Source: Dimorphilus gyrociliatus
Lineage: Eukaryota; Annelida; Polychaeta; Dinophilidae
Length of the DNA stretch: 64,000 nucleotides
Assembly (NCBI GenBank): GCA_904063045.1
Contig: CAJFCJ010000002.1
Span: 620,001-684,000, forward strand
Direction: 5' to 3'
The translations under genes and the position numbers were made by a program. Shown piece by piece: positions 38,675-50,682 of this stretch. The notes under the pieces were generated by a model. The model was given only the letters and a program-made list of their open reading frames with translations. It was not told the origin of the DNA and did no database searches. Position 1 is the first letter of the stretch; each line of letters begins with the position of its first letter.

Positions 38675-41077
38675 ATGGCACAAAAATATGCGAAGGCTAT
38701 CGCTTTTTCTGATAAAAAATCGAAAATAATAATAAAGAAGCATTTACAAGTAAATTGATAGATTTAATACATATCTTCTTATTTTTTAACGAAAATATCT
38801 TTTAAAGAAGCGGCCTTTAGGTAAAATTGAGGCTGAAAATGACTTTATTCCTCCCCAACCACAGCTTAGCAGTACATCTGTTAATCTTGATGTGAACTCA
38901 AGTCAAAGACTATACCAATCTAAAAGCAGCGAGGATATTATCGAAGAGCAACATAAAGTTATTCATCAAGCGTATAAATTGGCTAGGTCAGTCGTAGTTG
39001 TTAAGATATTAAAATAAAATAGCCCGATTCATTTAAATAGAGATCGGAGATCAAAATCAGCAGTTATCGGAATTAAGAGACCACGATTTCTCATGCGTTC
39101 AAGTAGTAAGGCTTTACAATCTTTGAGTGGTAATAATTAAAATGGTGAACTATTTTCAATCATTCATAATTATTTCTATTTAGTCTATGGCTCACGTCCA
39201 GGATCTTGTCCAATCGGTATAAACGAATCCAGACGGTCTGGCTCTCCTCGATTTGCGACAAGAAAAAGGCCTAAAACAACAAGTTTGTACTATGAGATAG
39301 TGACATTATTTTTTAAAAAGTAATGCAATTAATTTCAGATTTTAAGCGAAACAATAAGGTACATCCAGTTACAGAAACTCATTGGGACATTGAAGAAGTA
39401 AAATGCACGAGTTTTAATCGCCAATTAAAAGTTTGTAAATTTAAAATTGAAAGGTTTCACTAAATTTAGTGTACTTGTTAAAAGTCTGCTAAGGATGCTG
39501 TAAGAGAGAGGTTTGAGGACAAAAATCACAATATTACCCAAGGTTATTATACCAGGGGTCACAGAAAGGAAGACGAATTATCAAAATCAGAAAGTTTTTT
39601 TGGAAAAAAAATGGTAGATATGACTTTTCTAGAAACCTTCTCCTCAAAGAAACGAAAAGATGAGGACTTGTTTACTATTAACTGCGAGACCGGCAGCAAA
39701 GTAGCGAAGCAACTAACTATAGGAGATTGTATTAGAATAGGAATGAATGGCATTCAAGCCACAAACAAACAGTCATGCTCGTATGTATATATTATTACAT
39801 TATATTTACAGACTTTCTTTTACCTGACTTGATTATTTTGTTTTAAAGAATTCAAATCGGTGAGGATAATATAACAAACTTATCTGAAGAGATCATTACT
39901 GCAGAAAAAGTTCCACTCTGTTGGGAAGACCAACTAGTAGATCCCCACTCAAAAGTGATGAAGGCCAAAGCGCCCAAAGCAAAAATATGCCAACCTGTAA
40001 GAATTAGTAGCCAGTAATGAATGATAATTTTATAAAACTAAATTCGTTTGACAGAATCTATGTGAATCCCATCCTGTAATATTTAGAAAATTGGTTAAGG
40101 AAGAAGACTATAACGAGGAAGAAAATGTATTTTTTCGATCAAAATCAAAAGTGGCTACAAATCGCTCCGCAGTTAAATTCAAATCCAGACCAAAATCAGT
40201 AACATGTTCCCAAGTAACAGATTTAGCAGAAAATCTTCAAAAGTCGAACAGTCGAATTTCTGAGCTATCTTTTGACAATGAACCGTTAACAAGTCCAAAT
40301 ATCGTATATGATGATATTGTTAAAAGTAAAGTAGAATCAGTTTCTAATCGAACAAAATCAAAGATTGCTGATGCTTCAGTGACATCGGTTGCTTTTACAT
40401 TTAATTCAATGGATGTTGAGGCAGCATCCAGACCAGAGAGTGGAGTTAAAGCTGACGTGTATACCGAAGAACAATGCACATTTTTAACGGGATCTCAATA
40501 CTATGGATCCCTCCTACCAAAGCCTCCACCTACTGCTCCATCTACAGCAGTCCATTCCGATCTAGACTTACAAGATGTAATAGTCAATACTAGAAGCGGA
40601 AGGTCCATAGTAGATAAAAGAAGAACATATGGTAAAGGAGCTGCAAACTTCAGACCACTCATATCTAGATCTTTGTCAAAAACTACTAACGAACCTGTAA
40701 ACGATAAGTCTTATATTCAAATAGCTTCGACAATAAAAGCTCCTGAAAAGAATGTCGCAAGGATCACTATGAAACCTAAAATACAATCCGATGCAAAACA
40801 AAATATGAAGCCCCATTCAAATGCCCTACAAGTAGTGACTAACAACAACAGTAAAGGAATAAAGAATCGTATATCTCCAGTTGATCTTATTATTCCAGAA
40901 GATAGAAGAGACAAAAGTTGTAAAGAGATCCAGTCATCAGGAACACGGTTTGCTGTTAGTATTCCTACAGGACGTGAAGTTGACACTGGGTCTCGGACAG
41001 ATGATCAGTCAAGTATGAAGACTGATACTTTGAAACGCAACAATCTGATCAAACACTCGAAACAGACTTATATTTAA
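38675..41077 (+). CDS. Unrecognised multi-exon gene, basic Ser/Lys-rich protein
   Basis: About eight exons with consistent phases. ATG at 38675 (MAQKYAKAIAFSDKKSKI), then exons near 38810-38985, 39043-39131, 39182-39281, 39341-39432, 39481-39780, 39850-39996 and 40056-41077. Introns are 45-75 bp with GT..AG, several with GTTTGT donors. The product is about 650 residues, hydrophilic, without signal peptide, membrane helix or domain I know. Landmarks: IPPQPQLSSTSVNLDV, DIIEEQHKVIHQAYKLAR, CWEDQLVDPHSKVMK, HPVIFRKLVKEED, and a long Ser/Lys tail with EEQCTFLTGSQYYGSLLPKP. A helical EEQHKVIHQAYKLAR element and a Pro-rich PKPPPTAPS suggest a scaffold or cytoskeletal protein, but this is only a guess. 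It is followed by MIER1 on the same strand 220 bp later. Confidence 0.7.
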
Positions 41078-41211
41078 GTATGTGCTTTGTGTGTACTTTT
41101 TAAAGTGTGCCAAATTAATATGTGAATTTTTACAATTAAACGTTATATATGATCTTTCTGAAATTAAAATTACTAAATTGCAAAAGAAATGACACTACGC
41201 GCCTAAACTAT

Positions 41212-41235
41212 CACGTGGTCATGGAATCAGCCAAT
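41212..41235. promoter_or_regulatory. MIER1 promoter elements: E-box CACGTG and CCAAT box
   Basis: CACGTG at 41212-41217 and CCAAT at 41231-41235 lie 65-90 bp upstream of the MIER1 ATG at 41300. Both are exact core motifs. The region is otherwise AT-rich. Confidence 0.5.
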
Positions 41236-41299
41236 CAGTATGATTTTTACAAGAAGTAAGCGTGAGTCTCGTTTTCAATTATCGTAGAAATTACCCAAT

Positions 41300-43222
41300 A
41301 TGGCGGAGGTTGGTTTGTTTCCATGTTTCGTTAGAATTATTATTTTCAGAAATCTTAGGCTGTAGAATACAAATTTACATTTAATTTTTTTACCTATAAA
41401 GTGTGTAGTGTTTAATTTTATTATTTTTTCAAATGTTTTCATTCTATAAGCATAATTTTCGTTAATTTTATTATTTCGTAAGGGTTGCAGTACTAATTAA
41501 TCGCTTTAGTTCTATTTTGATATCCCATTATGATTACTATATTGATAAAAAGGACAGGTTATAATTTAGACAATATATTTCAGATCGCCGGTTCTGATGG
41601 TCCCTCAGTCAAAGGTAAAATAGTCTTATAATCTTCTATTTTTCTTTGTTAAGTCGCTAAATAAGTCTTACAAAGAGTTTATATTAAATTTTGCAATTTA
41701 TGTACTTATTTTCAGATTCTGATCGAGATTTTGATCCTGGAGCGGATATATACAAGAACGATGATGACGATGAAAGAACCTTAGAGGAGGAGGAAGCAAT
41801 GAGTGCGACCAGTAGCTGTGCCAATGAATTGGATGATTTACAAAATGTAGATTTTAATTTAATTAACAGAATTATATATTTTTAGATAATTTTTTCTTAC
41901 TTTAGGAGAGTGATATACCTATTGAAAAACTGATGGCAATGTATAGCTATCCCGCTTCATCAGATTTCCCTGACAGAAGATCTAGTAGTGACGAAGAATT
42001 ACTCAGTAATTTAAGCAATCAAGATTTAACTCTTGATAAGGAAGTTATTGCTCGAGATCTTCTGAAAAATAATAATGACGCTGATGAAGCTGGAACAAGT
42101 GTTGATGAACTGCTTGATACTGTTTCAGAAACAAAAAAGCTACTAGAGGGTGGGTAGTTAATTCTGTAGTATATTCGTAACGATATTTTTTCAACTCCAG
42201 AGAATGCTGAAGAGTCAGAAGATGACGTAGATTACGAACCAGAACGAAATGAAGAATGGAAAAAGGTAATGTTGAATAGCCATATTTGTTTAGTTAACTA
42301 ATGTATTGGTAATCATAGACTATATGTATTGGGGTATCATATCAAGCTGTGGTACCTGACGGCCTAGCTCATTATGGTGACACTCCACCATATGAAAATG
42401 ATGACAAACTTCTCTGGAATCCGGAAGCTACTAATGCCGATGAAGGTACTATCATTTAGTCCCTGTCAATTATTTACTCTTTATTTTTGAACAGTTGATC
42501 AGTATCTGAGAGATGTTCAATTGTTAAGACTCAAAGTAGAATCAGATTCGATAAGTAGCCTTCCCATCGGAAGTCATTTACATGACGACGAGGAGGCTTT
42601 GCAGGTTCTATTAGAAAGCAGCTATTCAACTGAGGAAGCTTTGCGTCGGACAAAGATGAAATTACCGCACGCTACTTCACAAGTCTTCACCTTATGGTCT
42701 GAAGAAGAGTGCCGCAACTTTGAAAATGGTCTCAGACATTATGGAAAAAATTTCAATTTAATTCATCAGCACAAAGTTAAAACCAGAAGCGTCAAAGAAC
42801 TGGTAAATTTTTATTACTTGTGGAAGAAAACTGAACGACATGATGCTTTTGCTCAAAAAGCTCGTTTGGAAAAGAGAAAATATGGTTTAAATCCTGGTAT
42901 AACAGACTATCAGGATCGCTTTTTAGATGAGGCAGAAACAGCAGTCAGTAGCAATTGTCAGGTTCCCCCAACTCATAGATCCGCCTCTCCTTTGGTAAAT
43001 TCATTAATTTACGGAGATCCCAAAAGACAGCAGCATCATAGTCCATATCACCACCTAAAATCGGCGGAGGAAGTTATTGCTGATATGCTTGAACCATTTG
43101 CAGAAAAGATATCATCAAGTTTGGAGAAATTAGAAAACGATGCTGTTGTCCAACCTTCCTCATCCAATTGCAATGGCACACCACACGTCACTGCTGTTTT
43201 GACGAGCGCCGTTGCTCAATAG
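41300..43222 (+). CDS. MIER1: MIER1-type ELM2-SANT transcriptional corepressor
   Basis: Exon 1 encodes only MAE (ATGGCGGAG at 41300). It joins IAGSDGPSVK, then exons with FDPGADIYKNDDDDERTLEEEE, ESDIPIEKLMAMYSYP and EESEDDVDYEPERNEEWKK. The ELM2 domain follows (IGVSYQAVVPDG ... ENDDKLLWNPE), then helices (EEALQVLLESSYSTEEALRR). A SANT domain comes next (VFTLWSEEECRNFENGLRHYGKNFNLI ... VKELVNFYYLWKKTERHD, split here for brevity). These features, in this order, are those of mesoderm induction early response 1, which recruits HDAC1/2 to chromatin through ELM2-SANT. The C-terminus is short and Ser-rich. Introns are 50-90 bp. An AATAAA-like signal lies at about 43547. Confidence 0.93.
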
Positions 43223-43709
43223 ATTGTTAACTTTGTTCATGAATTTTTGTGATCTCAACCACTTTTTGTGCTTGCGAGAAAAATGTAGCTTACAAATATT
43301 TCTTATCAGTAACTATGCAAAAAGAAGCATTTTGAAAACACTAATTGTAAACTAAACGATAAGATTACCAGTTTCGATTTTCTTCTATATATAAAATGTA
43401 AAATCTCAGATTAGGAAAATTTGTTCTTTTCCTTCCCAAACAAGTTTGATTTGAAAAGAAAGCAAGTACTTTTATAAAATTATATTTTTCACGTCTATAT
43501 AATATGACATTGAGTTTCGGCTATCAACATGTATTTTTAACTTGTAAATAAACAACATTGTATATATAAATGAACATTAACTTATCCTAAACGCTAATAT
43601 TTTATAAAATTCTGTTTGAACAATCCATGTTATTATCGAAGTAATCATATACTGAAAGAGAGAAAAAGTTATTTTTGTAAATCTGTGCTGAAATTTTAAA
43701 CATGAATAT
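43223..43709. other. MIER1 / P450 convergent 3' ends
   Basis: Non-coding, holding the two 3' untranslated regions of converging genes. AAATAAA occurs at about 43546 on the plus strand. Confidence 0.6.
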
Positions 43710-45414
43710 TTATTCAATATCCTTAAATATATGATCTCTTGCGGACACAGAAATTTGGAAATCGGCTGGTTTTCTTGTTAATCCTCCCTGAATTGGATGA
43801 CATGATGACAATGGAGAAGCATTTATTGTATGAAAGCTAAATTTTTTCATAATCGAAGCGAAAATGAGGAATATTTGCACTAAACTCGTTTGCTGCCAAG
43901 CACAGCTCCTTTCCCCTACATATACATTTAAAATAATTCTTAAAAAAAGCCCACTATTTAGATACAAACCTATACCGAAAGGTACCCAATATTCTGGTAT
44001 CGTCACTCGGCGAACATCATTTAAAAATCTCTCTGGTACAAATTCTTCTGGCTCTTCCCAAAGCTTAGGATCTCTTGAAGTTGCAAAGAGATTTAACCAC
44101 ACTTCAGTCCCTCTTTTTATTGAACGCCCATCTATTGTAACACGAGAGAGAGTAGCATGTGGAATAGCAATTGGATAGATACAACCCAGACGAAGAGATT
44201 CCAATACACTAGCTTCAGTAAAAGGTAACTTGTGACGATCTTTTAAAGAAGGTAATTTCTCCTCGGGTATTATGCTATCTAACTCCTCCTGAACTTTCAG
44301 CTGAACGGAAGGATTATCAATCATATAATAAATGCACCACGATAAAGCACTACTTATAGGCTCTACGCCACTTATTATTAAATCTTCAACAATATCATCC
44401 AACCAATCTTCATTTGGCTTGAAGCTTCTTGGAGTGTTAAAGATAGGGAAAAATAAATCTTGAAAGTATGTTTGAACAAAATCTTTCGGTTTTTGTTTAT
44501 AAGCAAAGTCACTAACTGTTGTTTTGTGCTCAATGTTACGTTGTTCTAAGAAGTGTCTAAGGAGCTTTAAACATCGTTCATACTCCTTCCATTTACCTTT
44601 ATAATTTGGATGATAATACAAAAGTGGATTATATTTAATTGAATCCACTTCACTTATCTTTTCAAAGAGATCATATAACATATAATATATTTGCTCCCCG
44701 CTTGTGTCTGTCAAAGGAAATCTTTCGTTGTAGAGAGTCTTAAGTAACAAATTCGTGGAGGTTTTCATAAATAATTTTCGAATTGGTACCGTAGAATCTT
44801 TCTTGATGGCTAATGTTTTATATAGATCTGTTATTTCTGTTTGGATGTCTGATTCAAGGGTACTATTCATCCTTTCGAGTAGGGCACAAAAATAAGAGCA
44901 TGATTTTTTTTGACGTCTCCACTCCTCTGAATAGTTTGAATGAGACAGCCCCCTTGTTAAAATTTTTTGCTTCTCATCATCCGTCTCGAAATATTTCGGT
45001 CGTCCACAGAATGCTAACCCATTGTTAACAAGAAATTTCTTCATATCAGGAAAGTCACAGACAACAATGATGAATCTAAAGTTATACAATTTGATTAAAT
45101 AGATTTGTAGCATACTTCATTTTTTCTTTTTACCTGTTTCCTTTTGAGATTGAAAAGACGTTACCGTACGTTCTTGACAGACGAGATAAATCCACCAAAG
45201 CATTTGGATCGTGTCTAGATATTATAGGTGTTGTACCATAGAAAGGTAAATGCCATGGCCCTTTAGGGAAATTTTTGGGTCTCTTGTAATTAAACAGCAA
45301 GTACAAAAGGCCAGTAAGAATGAAGATAAAGAAGAGGAATAGTCTATTTAGTTCCATGTAATACAGAGCTTTAATATCAATAGTTGAGCCAACTATCCTA
45401 TCTTTCGATGACAT
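43710..45414 (-). CDS. Cytochrome P450, divergent heme-binding loop
   Basis: Three exons. ATG at 45414. An N-terminal membrane anchor (LFLFFIFILTGLLYLLF) is followed by the Pro-rich hinge (PKNFPKGPWHLPFYG). K-helix ExxR is intact (LESLRLG), as is the PERF region (FVPERFLND). The cysteine loop is FGIGERSCAW: the axial Cys and the preceding F, G and R are present, but the last Gly of FxxGxRxCxG is Trp. In the I helix the usual (A/G)GxxTT is SGVEPIS, lacking the Thr pair that helps oxygen activation. Length about 530 residues, usual for microsomal P450s of the CYP2/CYP17 sort. It may be an active enzyme with altered chemistry, or a protein that has lost monooxygenase activity. Substrate unknown. 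Intron 1 is about 55 bp. Confidence 0.9.
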
Positions 45415-45500
45415 TTTTAACCGTCTACAAACGTTTTACAGTATTCTTTTGATAGAATCCCTGCACATACAGACACCGCCTAAACAGCATAGTCTTCCAC

Positions 45501-45540
45501 TTGCTTAGCAACGTAGTAGTCAATTCGGTTGCTAGGTGAC
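45501..45540. promoter_or_regulatory. X-box-like elements upstream of the P450
   Basis: GTTGCTAGGTGAC at 45528-45540 fits the RFX X-box pattern (RYYNYY, short spacer, RRNRAC), 114 bp upstream of the P450 ATG. A palindromic TTGCTTAGCAA lies at about 45501-45511. In animals X-boxes often mark ciliary genes. Whether this acts on the P450 is unknown. Confidence 0.3.
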
Positions 45541-46297
45541 GAGTAAGGTTTCTTCTTAGGTTTAAACATTGAGCCAAATTAAACTTAGCAACAGTGCAAT
45601 TACAAAGTTGGTTCCATCGAAAGTTATATTGCAATAAAAAGCGAAAAAGATAATGATATATTGTGTATAAGTACAAATAACTAGAAACAAGTATATTAAT
45701 CAAAACAAAAATACCGTAACATAAATCGTTAGTAAAATAACTCCTCCGTTAAGTACGCTTACCGGCAAGGAGACGACTTAGTATTTGAGATTTGAAAATT
45801 ACTTATACGTGTCAAATAGTTTCTTATGAATATATGATCTATAGGAAAAGCTAATAAACAGATCAGATAATAATTTCGTATTGTGAGATATGAAACTATT
45901 GAAAGTATGCAAACTCTTCCGAAAGTGTTAGCTTTAGAATTTCCTGCTAAATATTATAAACAAACGTGCATTTAACTTTCATATCATATGCTTAGTACTG
46001 TATTTATTGTCATTATACGTGTACATATAGTCAGTATATACTGCATGAATATCATAGGATAGCATTCTATTTTAAATTTTCATTTTTGTAAAGGAAATGT
46101 TATCTTTGAAGTTTATGTGAGTGTCATTAGATTAATTTGTCTTATAGGTGTTCCTCTGTTCATTCGAAAATTTGATAAAGAATCCTTTTGATTCCACTGA
46201 GTACCAATTGTTCTTTCAATACTAATCGGTTTTCTGGAAAGTAAAATAAATCATGTATAAAGTGTATATTTGTGAGGTAAATTTTTTTTGTTTTGTA
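45541..46297. other. P450-TTLL7 intergenic region
   Basis: AT-rich, no exon recognised. The right part is probably the TTLL7 3' untranslated region. A 92-codon minus frame at 45425-45703 is chance. Confidence 0.5.
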
Positions 46298-49200
46298 CTA
46301 CTTTGAGACAGGATCTGGAGAAGGAGAGTTTTTGCTAGCTGTCTTCGACTCGGATGCGAACTGATAAACTATCAAGAGGCAGTCCCGACATAGCTGTACC
46401 ACTCTTCTACAACAAAGCATTTCTATAGGAGTAATAACGTCGGATGATTTACTAAAAATTGTTTCCCATGATTGGCTTGCTGCTTGAAAGCAATTCCATA
46501 AACCTTGTCCATGACTCCACAGTAACCGATTAAATACTCTGGAAAATATGCGATTTATTCGGATATTTTCAATATCAGCACTCTTCCAAACTTTCACCAA
46601 AAGAGCTTTGACGTTACTTCGAACGATATCTAAAACTTTCCTTCTTTTGATTGAATCAAGTTTAACTAGCCAATAAGAAGCTATTCGGGGTTTATGAAAC
46701 TTCCAGTTTTCATTCATCTAAAGTTAACATATAAGAGATAATAGCTACTAAAAAAATAAATGTCTAACCTTGTCTAAAATAAACTCGGCCTCTTCGTCTG
46801 TTTTGCCAGGAAATTTAATACGCATATCATTTAATGCACTGAGAGTTCGCTTTAAATTCTCTTCTTCTTGTTTAGCTTGACATCCAAAGCGCTCTTCACT
46901 TGTTGTACGTCCGATTTTATGTGTTTTACTGCTAGGTCTACTAAGCTTTCGACGCTGAGTTGAGCACTCAGAACGGGATCGCCTTGTACCGTTCCGAAAT
47001 GCAAAAGGTTCTTCCATATTATCGCTCTCGCAATCTTCACCGCCATCAGGATCATCATGATCATAATCATCATCACTATCTTCATCGAATTCTTCTGTAG
47101 ATTTCTTAAATCCTGGAAAACCTCTTGAATGCCTCAAATCGTGAGAAAACTTATTTTTGGAAAGATTTTTATCAGTTAATTTTTCATCAGCTTCACATTG
47201 AGCTAAAAGATCTAATATATCTTCTTCCTTCAAAGGATTATTGTATGTTCTGAGAATTTCCTGGCTAAATGCTCCTGAAGCCTTTCCCAAACCTTCCATA
47301 GATATCTGGAATACAAAAAAACTGATTTTCAAACACACTTGATCTATATTTGTTTAACCTTATGAACTTCGCTCATTAATTTAGCATATCTCTCTCTTGC
47401 ATGTCTATCTGGAGGGGGAAAGATTTTTTGGAATCCCCCGCAATTTTGGGTTTCGTAATAATCCCGAGCAGCGTCTTTCTTTACTTTTTGAAGAAGATCT
47501 TTCAATTCATCTTTCTTTTTAGAGAGAGAAATTTTCTTCTTTTGAATGTCAGTTATATCTAATTCCTTTTTAACGCGACCTTGAAATAGTCGTTTTTGAG
47601 CTTGAGCTTTTTGCTCAGCCATATTGCGTCGTTTGTCGCTTGCGCGGATGTTTAGTAATTTGAAAGTATCGTACAGTAGGGTCGATTTTATATCATAATC
47701 TAGCTGCTCATCAGTTCCGAAACTGGGTGATCTGTTAATCTATTTAAATAACGTTATTAATGGAAACTTCTACATGTCAAAATAACCTCTAACAACCAAG
47801 GTTTCAGCTTCTTATCTAACATTATGTCAAATCCTAAAATTTCGAAACAAACTGAATCTTTTCCAGTAGAAACACCTGGACGGCACATTCTATATGCATG
47901 AAGAACATGTGGGTGAGCAACGATCATAGTCTGTTTACATGCAGAAATTAAAATTCTGATTCTAAAAGGGGAAAAATACTTTAATTATCAAATCAATGAT
48001 ATGTCGCCAAAGCAGCTTGTCGTCAATGTCGCGTTTTCTGATGTACTCTCGGAAGTATTGTAATGTTCTTTTGCTTCCAGTGTCAATTTTACCACTCTTT
48101 TCATAATTTTCAGAGTGTTTATTCACGGAATAATTTGTTAGATGCATAAACAACTTTTCCTATTTTAACATTAATATAAGAAATTTGATATACAGTAAAA
48201 ATGTAAATTTAAATACAAACTATATTCCCTTCATTTGGTGGAGTGTATTTCTCGGTGCTCATTCTTATCAATCCATCATCAAATAAAAACAGTTTTAAGG
48301 GATCGCAAGATGTCATTAGCACGTAGATTCTCATATCACACTTGAATCCTTCAAGGAGCAATGGTTTTTCTAAATATTCTTGAACAACAGTTTGCTCGCT
48401 TTGAGCAATTTTTTCAGCATTTCTGTACAAGATAATTCTGAAAGGTATACGAAATAAAGAGACCTGAATTCTTGAAAATTTAAAGCTAAAGCCAAACCCA
48501 TTTCCCATAGCACCATTTGATGGCTTCAAAATAAAAGTTTTTTTTTTACTTCTTCTTTTTAAGTCTTTGTAATAGGATTGTAATTCACTATATTCAGATG
48601 GTAAAATCCATGTTTTTGGAACAAAATTATAGTCATTTTCTAGATAACGGCTCGCCCTGTTGATTTAGGTAAATAGACATTTTTTCTCTTTCAAAAGCAG
48701 TTGTTTACCTTCTCATATTTCTCGCAAGACAATCTTTCCTACAAATTTCGCCCATACCTGGAAAATGATTGATTTTTTGATAGTCTTTCAATGAAGTAAT
48801 TACATCAGATGCCACAAAACTATCACTCCAAATTAAGTAGCTGTTATAGAATGTGTTATTAAGTAAACAGTTTGTTACATCTCTTCAAAAATTATCAAAC
48901 CAAGAAGAGTCATCCTCCTTCTGTATTGTTAGTCCAGCTCGTTGGGCCATATGCCTTACTAAAGATTTCAAAGTAGTTATTAAAGTTGAAACTTTATTGC
49001 AAATTAATATACAAACCGACTTCATATCTTGTACCGAACAAATTAGCGGTAATGGGAATTTTCTTCCTTTTCTTTTTTGTGCTTGAAATTGGAGATAAAG
49101 GTTCAGATTCTAATTCTCTTTTCTCCCTCTCACTGATTCTTCTCCGTGACTGATAACCTACCAGATTTTCCAAGACTGATCCTATTCAAGTATAAAAGTT

Positions 49201-49738
49201 AGCATATAATCTCATGGTTCTTGCATGAAAGATATTTTTTCATGTTTATAGATGTGTTTTCAATTTGTTCATAACTCTTCAAATGCGTTAGTTTTAGTAA
49301 TATTTAGCTGGTCGATTTTTGTTGATCTAGGATGTGTTCGTAGAGTGCTTTCAGTAAAAAGCTTTCTAAATCCAGTTTTTGATGGAGCAAACTATTAATT
49401 TACCAATTTAACCACTATTTAAAGAAATATTAATCTTAAAATTCTAACATTTCCCTGTTTCAAAAACTTTTAGAATAATTTAATTTTAATAATCAATAAA
49501 ATATTCTAAACAAATTTGAATAAAAATATAAAACCCTGAGGTTAAGTGTAAGCAAATGATACTACTAACCCCTTCGTGAGTCTACTGCTCTGTCTGGAGT
49601 AGGGCTGTCCAAATTTTGAGATATTCCTTCTGACATATTATCAAAATGACTAAAAGGACGATATTTTGATCGAAGAGACTCTCGACGATGATCCGATCCA
49701 AAATTATATTCTAAATTTAAACCACTTCTATGATCCAT
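46298..49738 (-). CDS. TTLL7: TTLL7 tubulin polyglutamylase
   Basis: ATG at 49738 (MDHRSGLNLEYNF). The TTL domain starts with KKKRKKIPITANLFGTRYE and runs through YLIWSDSFVAS, INHFPGMGEICRKD, FILKPSNGAMGNG, FKCDMRIYVLMTSCDPLKLF, FMHLTNYSVNKHSE and KPWLLEINRSPSFGTD, giving the ATP-grasp lysine, Asp/Glu/Asn metal ligands and tubulin-contact region. The cationic microtubule-binding domain follows (NIRASDKRRNMAEQKAQAQK), then EEDILDLLAQCE and a C-terminal region (IKFPGKTDEEAEFILDK; RVFNRLLWSHGQGLWN) found only in TTLL7 within the family. It adds glutamate chains to tubulin tails, mainly beta-tubulin, in neurons and cilia. About 12 exons, introns of 45-110 bp. All catalytic motifs are intact. Shares an upstream region with TRIR on the other strand. 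Confidence 0.95.
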
Positions 49739-50071
49739 AGATAATATTCTGATTTTAGTGATCCCAATACAAAAACTTTCAATAGAGTTCAATATAAATT
49801 GAATGTGATTAAAACTTTTTCATAAATCTTTGTACTTGTTTTCAATTAAGAAATTAAGAAATTTCTGTTAGTTGCTATCCACCTTATAATTTAAACTGTA
49901 AGAGCTTCTGAATAATTCAAATTAATTACTTGTATAATAACATCGCCATTCTGTTTTGGCGCCACGTGACTTGTTGTTATGGAAGTGAACAAACATAATA
50001 AAAGATATATTATGATTTGTTAGCCTCGTTTGCGTTAACCCAATCACAAACCGGTTTTCTTATAGCTAAAA
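49739..50071. promoter_or_regulatory. Bidirectional promoter, TTLL7 / TRIR
   Basis: Only 333 bp separate the two divergent ATGs. The middle holds TTTTGGCGCC (E2F-like, about 49954-49963), an overlapping E-box CACGTG (49963-49968), and a CCAAT box at 50040-50044. Confidence 0.55.
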
Positions 50072-50682
50072 ATGGAAGATGGCGTGAATGTAAATTCAGC
50101 AACGCCAGAAAAATTACGAAAATATGACGATCAAGCCACAAGCCAAGAAACCATAAATAAATTTGCTAATGATGGATCTTTTATGGCCATGTATATGGCT
50201 ATGATGAAAGATAAAAAGAGCTCCAATGCAGAAAAAACAGATGCCTACGAAGAATCCTCTCACAAAAATACTGAAGAGGACAGAATGAAATTTGTAATAC
50301 ACCCGAAACATGAACCATCGAAAGCATTTCTTAAAGAACAGGGCACGGAAAATGCTCCCCGACTATTTGTAAGGATCATCATTTACGTTTAAATTGGTTA
50401 TAAATTTTCGTAGTACTTTAATAAATCGAGAAAGTTAGCTTAGGTATAATAGCACTTTGCAGAAAAGGAAGACTGCTAGATTGAAAACCGGTTTGGTAGC
50501 CAAAAATGTTAAAGAAACTTCGTCCGTAAGTACATTCATCTTGAATTTCGATAAGGTAATTTTTACAGTCGTTCTAGGATGAAGACAAGAAAGATGCTTG
50601 GTCACAATACATGACTGCTGTCCAAAAATATAAAGAGAAATCGTGTGATGACAGCGACAAGAACAGACCATTGGTAAAATGA
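50072..50682 (+). CDS. TRIR: TRIR (C19orf43) orthologue, telomerase RNA interacting RNase
   Basis: Three exons (50072-50368, about 50460-50525, about 50580-50682), joined in phase 0. Conserved landmarks: NKFANDGSFMAMYMAMMKDK (human TRIR has LFANDGSFLELFK), KRKTARLKTGLVAKN (human KRRGGNKLALKTGIVAKK) and the C-terminus WSQYMTAVQKYKEK ... DDSDKNRPLVK, which is nearly invariant. About 150 residues, hydrophilic, lysine-rich. In humans the protein was reported as an exoribonuclease that processes telomerase RNA. Here that role is by homology. Divergent from TTLL7. Confidence 0.88.

Noticed and set aside
45425-45703. 92-codon minus frame upstream of the P450
   Set aside because: Starts with ATG but interrupts nothing recognisable and spans the proposed promoter.
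48853-49086. 77-codon plus frame in TTLL7
   Set aside because: Antisense to TTLL7 exons with clear family motifs.
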